Below are positions 58,263 to 64,000 of a stretch of 64,000 bases of DNA, in pieces (within the stretch, counting starts at the first letter, position 1; each line of letters begins with the position of its first letter). The DNA is from SHVZ01 sp044223515 (GTDB lineage Bacteria > Pseudomonadota > Alphaproteobacteria > SHVZ01): contig JBGALV010000005.1 in NCBI GenBank assembly GCA_044223515.1, positions 25,653 to 89,652 on the forward strand, in the 5' to 3' direction. Made by a program: the position numbers and the translations under genes. The notes below the pieces were generated by a model, which saw nothing but the letters and a program-made list of their open reading frames with translations, made no database searches and had not been told where the DNA came from.

Positions 58263-59079
58263 AGGGCGGTTGGTGCAGGCCCTTGGGCGACGTCGTGAAG
58301 ATCTCGACGCCGTCCTTGGTGACGCCGACCGAATGCTCGAACTGGGCCGAGAGGCTCTTGTCGCGGGTGACCGCGGTCCAGCCGTCGGCCAGCACCTTCA
58401 CCTCGTAGCGGCCGGCATTGATCATCGGCTCGACGGTGAAGAACATGCCTTCCTTCAGCACCATGCCTTCGCCGGCGCGGCCGTAGTGCAGCACGCTAGG
58501 CGCCTCGTGGAAGATGCGCCCGAGGCCGTGGCCGCAGAAGTCGCGGACCACAGAGAAACGATTGGCTTCGGCGTAGGACTGGATCGCGTGCCCGATGTCG
58601 CCGAGCGTGGCGCCGGGCTTCACCGCTGCGATGCCACGCATCATCCCCTCGTAGGTGACGTCGATCAGCTTCTTCGCCTTCACGCCGACCTGGCCCACGC
58701 CGAACATGCGCGAGGTGTCGCCGTGCCAGCCGTCGAGGATCACGGTCACGTCGATGTTGAGGGCGTCGCCTTCGATCAGGGTCTTCTTGTCGTCGGGGAT
58801 GCCGTGGCAGACGACATGGTTGACCGAGGTGCAGATCGATTTCGGAAAGCCCTTGTAGCCGAGCGGAGCCGGCGTCGCGCCGTGGTCGAGGATGAAGCCA
58901 TGGCAGAGCCGGTCGAGCTCGCCGGTCGTGATCCCGGGGCGGACATGGGGCATGATGAAGTCGAGCGTCTCGGCGGCCAGCCGGCCGGCCTTGCGCATGC
59001 CCTCGAAATCCTCAGGCCCGTGAATGCGGGCGGTATCCTCGTCGCGCCGCCGGCCGCGATCGACCTGCTCCTGGTACAT
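58246..59079 (-). CDS. map: Type I methionine aminopeptidase
   Basis: 277 residues from the ATG at 59079. The five metal ligands are visible in order: Asp (NIDVTVILDGWHGDTSRMF gives both Asp), His (CGHGLGRIFHEAP), Glu (FTVEPMI) and Glu (AQFEHSVGV). The substrate-binding SVNHVVCHGIPDD is present. It removes the initiator Met from nascent proteins. It has an N-terminal extension of about 20 residues (MYQEQVDRGRRRDEDTAR) relative to the shortest MetAPs. It lies 7 bp downstream of sfsA. Confidence 0.95.
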   Translation of the reverse strand: MYQEQVDRGRRRDEDTARIHGPEDFEGMRKAGRLAAETLDFIMPHVRPGITTGELDRLCHGFILDHGATPAPLGYKGFPKSICTSVNHVVCHGIPDDKKTLIEGDALNIDVTVILDGWHGDTSRMFGVGQVGVKAKKLIDVTYEGMMRGIAAVKPGATLGDIGHAIQSYAEANRFSVVRDFCGHGLGRIFHEAPSVLHYGRAGEGMVLKEGMFFTVEPMINAGRYEVKVLADGWTAVTRDKSLSAQFEHSVGVTKDGVEIFTTSPKGLHQPPYDRAG

Positions 59080-59086
59080 CAACTCT

Positions 59087-59809
59087 TCAGCTCTCTCCGT
59101 CGATCGCCAGCGGCAACGGTGCTGCCAGCGTGATTCCATGCGTGGTGACGGCGCAAGTATAGCACAGCGCCTCGACCCCGGCCGCCTTGGCCAGGGTCAT
59201 TGCCTGGACGTAGTCAGGATCGATGTCCCCGGCAAGGGTGAAACGATCGCAATCGTCCCGTTGGACGACATAGACCATGACCGCCCGGCCACCAGCTCGG
59301 GCGACTTCGGCAAGCTCCCCCAGATGCTTGGTGCCGCGGACCGTCACCGAGTCCGGAAACTCCGCCGCGCCCGGGTTCGGGCCGTCGAGGCGCCTTAAAT
59401 GTACGTTCTTGATCTCGACGTGGCAGGGCGGCCGGCCGGCGCCTTCGAGAAGCAGGTCGATCCGGCTCGATGTTCCGTAGCGGACCTCGCGACGGACCGT
59501 GTCGTAGCCGGCGAGCTCCGGGATCGCCCCGGCCCGGAGCGCCTCCTCGACCAGGCCGTTCGGGTGGGTGGTGTTGACCCCGACCAGGCAGTCGCCGACC
59601 CGGACCAGCTCGAGGGTCAGGGGCAGCTTCCGGGCCTGATTGCGCGAACGGCTGACCCAGACCTCCGATCCCGGCGTGCTCAGGCCCAGCATCGCGCCGG
59701 GATTGGGGCAATGGACGGTCTCGAGCTTCCCGCCGATCTCGACATCGGCGAGGAAGCGCTTGTAGCGGCGGGCGAGGACGCCCCGGATCAGCGGCGGGTC
59801 GAAGCGCAT
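59087..59809 (-). CDS. sfsA: SfsA-family DNA/RNA nuclease-like protein
   Basis: 240 residues, family-typical. The start FDPPLIRGVLARRYKRFLADVE, then CPNPGAMLGL, VGVNTTHPNGLVEEAL, SSRIDLLL (PD-(D/E)xK-type core), CHVEIKNVHL with the catalytic Glu/Lys and FPDSVTVRGTKHLGEL match SfsA. Described as a sugar fermentation stimulation protein in E. coli, now viewed as a nuclease. Together with map and radC it forms a run of minus-strand housekeeping genes. Confidence 0.93.
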   Translation of the reverse strand: MRFDPPLIRGVLARRYKRFLADVEIGGKLETVHCPNPGAMLGLSTPGSEVWVSRSRNQARKLPLTLELVRVGDCLVGVNTTHPNGLVEEALRAGAIPELAGYDTVRREVRYGTSSRIDLLLEGAGRPPCHVEIKNVHLRRLDGPNPGAAEFPDSVTVRGTKHLGELAEVARAGGRAVMVYVVQRDDCDRFTLAGDIDPDYVQAMTLAKAAGVEALCYTCAVTTHGITLAAPLPLAIDGES

Positions 59810-59892
59810 GGGGGCGGAAGCTAGGTGCGGCGGCCCCCGCCTTCAAGCGATGGCGTGTCCAAGGCGCGACGCTCGGCTAAGATCGTCCACGC

Positions 59893-60648
59893 ATGAGCAC
59901 ATCCACCATCACCGCCGCCGTCCTCATCATCGGCAACGAGATCCTTTCCGGCCGCACCCAGGACGCAAACCTGGCGTACCTGGCGACCGGCCTCGGCGAG
60001 ATCGGCATCAAGCTGGTCGAGGCCCGCGTCATCCGCGACGACGAGGCTCAGATCATCGCCACCGTCAACGAGCTGCGCGCGCGCTGCACCTATGTCTTCA
60101 CCACCGGGGGCATCGGGCCGACCCACGACGACATCACCTCGGAATGCTTGGCCAAGGCCTTCGGCGTGAAGCTGCGTCTCGATCCCGAGGCGGTGCGCGT
60201 GCTGGAGGCGCATTACCCGAAGGGCGCGCTCAACGAGGCGCGGCTCCGCATGGCGCATGTGCCGGAGGGGGCGACCCTGGTCGAGAACCCGGTCAGCCGG
60301 GCGCCGGGTTTCCGCATGGAGAACGTTTTCGTGCTCGCCGGCGTGCCGCTGGTGATGCGCGCGATGTTCGACGGCATCAAGGGCAAGCTTCGGCACGGCC
60401 AGCCGGTCCTGAGCCGCTCCGTCACCTGCGCGCTCGGCGAAGGCACGATCGCCAAGGATCTGACCGCGATCCAGGAGCGTTTCCCCGACATCGAGATCGG
60501 CAGCTATCCCTATTTCCGCGCCGGCGGCTTCGGCGTCAGCCTGGTCTCGCGCGGCACCGACGCCGCACGGCTGGCCGCCGTCACCGAGGAGCTGAAGACC
60601 ATGATTCGAAGCCTCGGCGGTGATCCGCGCGAGGAGCAGGCGGCGTAG
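59893..60648 (+). CDS. CinA N-terminal-like molybdopterin-binding protein
   Basis: 251 residues, corresponding to the MoaB/MoeA-like domain of CinA without the C-terminal nicotinamide-nucleotide amidase. It starts AAVLIIGNEILSGRTQDANLAYL and has FTTGGIGPTHDDITSE, the conserved substrate loop. The stand-alone form is common in alphaproteobacteria. Biochemical role uncertain (pyridine nucleotide pyrophosphatase activity is known for related proteins). Confidence 0.9.
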   Translation: MSTSTITAAVLIIGNEILSGRTQDANLAYLATGLGEIGIKLVEARVIRDDEAQIIATVNELRARCTYVFTTGGIGPTHDDITSECLAKAFGVKLRLDPEAVRVLEAHYPKGALNEARLRMAHVPEGATLVENPVSRAPGFRMENVFVLAGVPLVMRAMFDGIKGKLRHGQPVLSRSVTCALGEGTIAKDLTAIQERFPDIEIGSYPYFRAGGFGVSLVSRGTDAARLAAVTEELKTMIRSLGGDPREEQAA

Positions 60649-60679
60649 AAGGACGAACTTCCCGGGTCGGAGGAATGCG

Positions 60680-61225
60680 ATGGCTTTGGCAACCACTCGA
60701 CGTGCGACGCTCTCGGTCGCCGCCTTTGCGATGCTGGCGGGATGCTCGTCCTCGGGCGAGAAGACCGCGAGCACGGCGGCGCCGCGTCAGTCCGACGTCG
60801 ATCTTCTGAACGTGGCGCTCGGCCTCGAATACGAGGCGATCGCGGCCTATCAGCTCGGCGCCGAGTCCAAGTTGCTGACCCCCTCGGTGCTCCAGGTCGC
60901 CGTCGCCTTCCAGAACGACCATCGCGAGCACGCCAAGCTCCTCGATCGCACGATCCGCGGCCTCGGCGGCCGCCCGGTCGAGGCGAAGGAGGTGAAGGAC
61001 TACGGCTTCCGCACCGAGAAGCTCACCGACCAGGCGGCCGTTCTCGCCTTCGCCGCCGAGCTCGAGAAGGGCGCGGCCAGCGCCTATCTGTCGACCGTTC
61101 CGGTGTTCCAGAACCGCGACCTCGCCAAGGCAGCCGCCTCGATCATGGGGGCGGAGACCCAGCACTGGTCGGTCTTGCGCGCCGCGATCGGCCAGCCGCC
61201 GATCCCGGCGCCCTTTATCTCCTAG
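60680..61225 (+). CDS. Ferritin-like domain lipoprotein
   Basis: 181 residues from the ATG at 60680, preceded by GGAGG six bases upstream. A lipoprotein/Tat-like signal (TRRATLSVAAFAMLAGC) with lipobox LAGC is followed by a four-helix ferritin-like bundle. Candidate metal ligands: Glu in LEYEAIAAYQ, the DHREHAK motif, Glu in AELEKGA and the ExxH of GAETQHW. Would sit on the periplasmic face; role could be desiccation- or stress-related, but this is a guess. The stop shares CTAG with convergent alkB. Confidence 0.82.
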   Translation: MALATTRRATLSVAAFAMLAGCSSSGEKTASTAAPRQSDVDLLNVALGLEYEAIAAYQLGAESKLLTPSVLQVAVAFQNDHREHAKLLDRTIRGLGGRPVEAKEVKDYGFRTEKLTDQAAVLAFAAELEKGAASAYLSTVPVFQNRDLAKAAASIMGAETQHWSVLRAAIGQPPIPAPFIS

Positions 61226-61869
61226 AGCACCTTCCTCAGCGTGATGTTGTAGCGGAGCCGCCCGGTCGCCGGATGCTCCGCGTCCTTGAGTTCGGCGACG
61301 CCGTGGAAGGCGAGGCGCGCCTGTCCGCCCCACACGACGACGTCGCCATGCTCGACCGCCACGCGCTTCGGCCGATCCCGCCGGTCGTCTCCGCCGAACA
61401 GGAAGGTCGCGGGGATGCCGAGGGAGACCGAGACGATCGGTTGGCCGAAGTCGCGTTCGTTCCGATCCTGATGCAGCGTCAGCCTCGTGCCAGGCTCGTA
61501 GCGGTTGACGAGGCAGGCATCGGGGCGGAATTCGTTCAAGCCGGCCGCTTCCGAAGCGCGGCGCGCGAGATCGAGGAATGCCGCCGGGGTCGGCGGCCAT
61601 CTGCGGCCGGTCTCGGGATCGACGGGCTGATAGCGATAGCCCTTCCGGTCGGTGACCCAGCCGGCCTCGCCGCAATTGGTCATCGCGACCGACATGCGAA
61701 AGCCGCCCGGCGTGATCATGTTCCGGAAGGGCGCCGCTTCGGCGATTTCTCCGATCGCCGCGAGCAACTCGTCCGCGACGTCGCGCGCGAAGCCGCGCAG
61801 CACCCAGGCGCCCGTCGCGATCTCCTCGCGTGCGGGGCGCGGCTCGGATGCCGCGAACAGGTCGCCCAT
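61222..61869 (-). CDS. alkB: Alpha-ketoglutarate-dependent DNA repair dioxygenase AlkB
   Basis: 215 residues from the ATG at 61869, preceded by GAAGG; this makes it the same length as E. coli AlkB. TPGGFRMSVAMTNCGEAGWVTD, FRPDACLVNRYEPGTRLTLHQD (metal His and Asp), VSVSLGIPATFLFGG, HGDVVVWGG, the distal His in LAFHG and the 2-oxoglutarate-binding RYNITLR are all present. It removes 1-methyladenine and 3-methylcytosine from DNA oxidatively. No ada-like partner is visible; it is the last native-looking gene before the element at the right end. Confidence 0.95.
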   Translation of the reverse strand: MGDLFAASEPRPAREEIATGAWVLRGFARDVADELLAAIGEIAEAAPFRNMITPGGFRMSVAMTNCGEAGWVTDRKGYRYQPVDPETGRRWPPTPAAFLDLARRASEAAGLNEFRPDACLVNRYEPGTRLTLHQDRNERDFGQPIVSVSLGIPATFLFGGDDRRDRPKRVAVEHGDVVVWGGQARLAFHGVAELKDAEHPATGRLRYNITLRKVL

Positions 61870-61975
61870 GGCAGCCTTCGACCGTCTCATATGCTCAATA
61901 TAGGAGGCGATAGGAGGCGCGCACACGCGCGCCGCCGTGACATCGCCGGCCTCAGCCTATAGCTTCGCCGCCGGC

Positions 61976-62014
61976 GCCCGCTTGGCGGAACGGTAGACGC
62001 AACGGACTTAAAAT
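61976..62014 (+). pseudogene. 5' fragment of a tRNA-Leu gene (element left end)
   Basis: The sequence from GCCCGC through the D-arm to the anticodon loop matches the first half of the complete tRNA-Leu at 63357, then stops: after CTTAAAAT the sequence turns into AT-rich non-tRNA. It differs from the complete gene at acceptor position 7 (T for G) and in the D-loop, including one base less. It is either the displaced original 5' half or a decayed copy. The rest of the 307-bp gap between alkB and the integrase (62015-62176) is AT-rich, with TATATT at 62035-62040 and TTGACA at 62048-62053 that are not in promoter spacing. Confidence 0.8.
61991..62014 (+). repeat. 24-bp direct repeat, candidate attachment-site core (left copy)
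   Basis: Exactly 24 bases here are identical to 63373-63396 inside the complete tRNA-Leu gene, covering the D-loop, the anticodon stem and the anticodon loop. The copies are 1382 bp apart and enclose the integrase gene, as expected for attL and attR of a tyrosine-recombinase element. Confidence 0.8.
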
Positions 62015-62176
62015 ACCCTAAATTTATGAGCTAGTATATTGTTTTAATTGACATTTATTAGGTTTCATGAGACTTCCCATAAGCTACCCACAGCGCCCCC
62101 TCATCACGGGTCGCCTTTCTCACGCGCTGGACACGACGTATCATTTCGTCGAGATCGGCAGCTACTAAGCGTCAAC

Positions 62177-63355
62177 ATGGATCAAAAATTTACCAGGTTC
62201 GACGGGCGGCTTCACCTCTTTCGGCGTCATAACTCCCCGTACTGGTTCTGCGGCTTCCATTTCAAAAGCAAATACGTCCGCCGCTCGACCAAGGAGTCCA
62301 ATCGGAGCGCTGCTATAGCCGCCGCCGAGAAGTGGTTCACTCTCAAGCAAGCCGAAATTTTGACCCTCGGTATGCCGACCGAAGGCTACGGTCCGACTGT
62401 AGATGCCATCGCAAAAAAGGCGCTCGCGACAATGGCAACTCGCGTCACTGCTCAAGAGCGAAGCAAAGTCTATCTCTCGGGCATCGAGAAAATTCTCCAG
62501 AGTCACATCCTCCCGTTCTTTGGAAAGACGCCGATCGCGCGGGTCGACGTCGTTCTCTGGAACAAGTTCGTCGAGGAAAAGCAGGCTCAACCGAAGCCAA
62601 TGTCCCGTGGAACGCTGCATCAGCTGAAGAATGCGCTGCGGCTCGTCCTCAACGAGGCTTACCGCATTGGCATCGTCAAGACGGTGCCATCACTGAAGGA
62701 AGTCAGTGTCGGTCCTCGGATCAAGACTCCTCGAGTTTGGTTTGAGCCGGGAGAGTATCGCGCCCTCCATCGAGCGCTTCGGGAGCACGCGAAGTCCCTA
62801 AAAAAGACTCGTTGGGCGGACGATGCTCTAGAGCTTTATGACTACGTGATCTTCAACACCAATGCGGGGCTCCGTGTCGGTGAAGCCCGTAACGTGCGGT
62901 TCTGCGACGTTACCGAGCACGAGGAAACGAATGACGGGGAACGCCGCAAGTTCCTGCTGATCAAGAATATCAAAGGAAAGCGAGGGACCGGCGAGTGTCG
63001 CACGATGGACGGTGCGGTGGATGCCTTCCGGCGCATCGCAGCGCGGCGAAAGATCAACAATCCCAAACGCTCGACCGAGCCTCTGTTCCTTGCATATCAT
63101 CGCGACATGTTCCGTGCCGTTCTTGAGAAAGCGAATCTGCGTTGGACCAATGATCGTCCTCCGAGAAAGCGGGATTTGACGGTGTGCCGGCATACCTACA
63201 TCTCATTCCGTCTTCTTTCCGGTGTGAGCGCATTCGAGATTGCCAATAACTGCCGAACAAGCACCCAAATGATCATGGAGCACTATGCTCGCTGGTTATC
63301 GCCCAGGCTCACTAAGGGGTTGAATGTTCGTAGTTGGAACGAGCAAAAAGGCTAA
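62177..63355 (+). CDS. Tyrosine-type site-specific recombinase (integrase)
   Basis: 392 residues from the ATG at 62177 (MDQKFTRFDG); an in-frame extension to 62048 has no conserved content. N-terminal Arm/SAM-like DNA-binding region, then the catalytic domain with Arg in TNAGLRVGEARNV, Lys in IKNIKGKRGTG, Arg in TVCRHTYISFRL and the nucleophile Tyr in MEHYARWL. The first His of the HxxR box is Thr here and the second His box reads NNCRTSTQMI, as in a subgroup of proteobacterial integrases. GC and codon use are lower and more even than in all genes to the left, a sign of transfer. The stop TAA ends one base before the tRNA-Leu. Confidence 0.92.
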   Translation: MDQKFTRFDGRLHLFRRHNSPYWFCGFHFKSKYVRRSTKESNRSAAIAAAEKWFTLKQAEILTLGMPTEGYGPTVDAIAKKALATMATRVTAQERSKVYLSGIEKILQSHILPFFGKTPIARVDVVLWNKFVEEKQAQPKPMSRGTLHQLKNALRLVLNEAYRIGIVKTVPSLKEVSVGPRIKTPRVWFEPGEYRALHRALREHAKSLKKTRWADDALELYDYVIFNTNAGLRVGEARNVRFCDVTEHEETNDGERRKFLLIKNIKGKRGTGECRTMDGAVDAFRRIAARRKINNPKRSTEPLFLAYHRDMFRAVLEKANLRWTNDRPPRKRDLTVCRHTYISFRLLSGVSAFEIANNCRTSTQMIMEHYARWLSPRLTKGLNVRSWNEQKG

Positions 63356-63356
63356 T

Positions 63357-63445
63357 GCCCGCGTGGCGAAATCGGTAGACGCAACGGACTTAAAATTCGT
63401 TTCCTGGCAACGGGAGTGGGGGTTCAAGTCCCTCCGCGGGCACCA
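63357..63445 (+). tRNA. tRNA-Leu, anticodon UAA
   Basis: Complete class II tRNA. The acceptor stem GCCCGCG pairs with CGCGGGC, the anticodon stem ACGGA/TTCGT encloses loop CTTAAAA with anticodon TAA (reads UUA), there is a long variable arm (TTCCTGGCAACGGGAG) and the T-arm GGGGTTCAAGTCCCTC. ACCA is encoded at the end (CCA 63443-63445). It holds the right copy of the 24-bp repeat (63373-63396). It starts one base after the integrase stop, so it has no independent upstream promoter space. Confidence 0.95.
63373..63396 (+). repeat. 24-bp direct repeat, candidate attachment-site core (right copy)
   Basis: Identical to 61991-62014; lies inside the complete tRNA-Leu from the D-loop through the anticodon loop. 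Confidence 0.8.
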
Positions 63446-63490
63446 GCCTTTCGCGCTGTAACTTTCAAGGATCAGCGGCTTCGTGAAGAC

Positions 63491-64000
63491 ATGTTGACAT
63501 TAGAGAAATTGGAGGCGCTCTGCGTACGTCGATATGGTGCGTCCGTCACGGGGCGGACAGCAATACACGAGCACCTCTATCAGCTTTGGCGACCATTCCA
63601 GCCGCTTGCGGATTCGATTTTCTGCGACGAATTTCTCGGCGACGACGAGACCAAGTACTATCAACGCTACTGGGAGATGCTTCTTGCCCATCACCTGAGG
63701 TGCTTAGGAGCTACGATTGCATCGAGTAACGAAGGTCCTGATTTTAAGGTGGAGAAGTGCAGCATCGGGGCGTGGGTAGAAGCGGTTACTCCAGGTCCGG
63801 GAGAGGGAGTGAATCGTCTTCCTCAGGAGTATCTGAAGAGCAATGCGTCAGAGGAGCCGGTTGTCGTTACCATCCCACATAAGGAAATCCTTCTCAGGTG
63901 GACGACAGCCATACGAGCGAAGCACAAGCGATATCTCGAGTATGTAGACTGTGGAGTGATTTCGGACTCCGATCCCTTCGTAGTCGCAGTCAACTCGTGC
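63491..64000 (+). CDS. Partial hypothetical protein, possibly nuclease-like (runs off the right edge)
   Basis: An open frame of 170 codons without a stop begins at ATG 63491, 45 bp after the tRNA-Leu, and continues past the window. Its GC content is well below the chromosomal average and its codon use is uneven, like the integrase. The visible part has NEGPDFKVEKCSIGAWVEAV at residues about 80-99, where Pro83-Asp84 and Glu97 are spaced as in a PD-(D/E)xK-type nuclease core, followed by HKEILLRWTTAIRAKHKRYLEYV and a strand DPFVVAVN. The usual Lys after the Glu is Val, so the match is imperfect. No start-site motif is obvious. Probably cargo of the same mobile element. Confidence 0.6.
   Translation, partial: MLTLEKLEALCVRRYGASVTGRTAIHEHLYQLWRPFQPLADSIFCDEFLGDDETKYYQRYWEMLLAHHLRCLGATIASSNEGPDFKVEKCSIGAWVEAVTPGPGEGVNRLPQEYLKSNASEEPVVVTIPHKEILLRWTTAIRAKHKRYLEYVDCGVISDSDPFVVAVNSC

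Overview
The window is 64 kb of a GC-rich chromosome. Gene content and order point to an alphaproteobacterium, probably Rhodospirillales-like: glycine dehydrogenase is split into GcvPA and GcvPB, argJ, a parvulin and secA are neighbours, dipeptide-type ABC transporters are abundant, and a perfect CtrA box is present. The genus cannot be named from sequence alone. Genes are tightly packed, and several convergent pairs share their stop codons.

From 1 to 9.7 kb lie an MscS channel, a lipoprotein and two SDR-type dehydrogenases, with sugar-acid and glycerol catabolism: a UxaA-family dehydratase, a D-2-hydroxyacid dehydrogenase, a DenD-like D-erythronate dehydrogenase, GlpD and GlpK, followed by GreB. 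From 9.9 to 16 kb there is a cold-shock protein, an unknown helical protein and a tandem glycine riboswitch driving gcvT-gcvH-gcvPA-gcvPB, which ends at a strong terminator. From 16 to 18.8 kb is an iolD-iolE pair (myo-inositol catabolism). From 19 to 26.5 kb sits a peptide-binding protein with a D-aminoacylase-type amidohydrolase. It converges on a regulator, MIOX-like HD protein, class V PLP enzyme and amidase series headed by a clear palindromic operator.

From 26.5 to 44.6 kb are frataxin, an ABC exporter, a YbdK-type ligase, a membrane histidine kinase with a perfect CtrA site, mtnA, a complete dipeptide/oligopeptide ABC transporter with fused ATPases, a glutaredoxin, ComF and a DUF1800/DUF1501 pair. 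From 44.6 to 61.9 kb are MFS transporters, a GNAT-Nudix fusion, argJ, a parvulin, secA with a near-consensus promoter, an unknown 386-residue protein, radC, map, sfsA, a CinA-like protein, a ferritin-like lipoprotein and alkB.

The last 2 kb are different. Base composition drops, a tyrosine integrase lies between a 5' fragment of a tRNA-Leu gene and a complete tRNA-Leu(UAA), and the two tRNA copies share an exact 24-bp block. Beyond the tRNA an unlisted open frame with nuclease-like features runs off the window. This is the boundary of a mobile element and the most interesting part of the window. Its cargo lies mostly outside.
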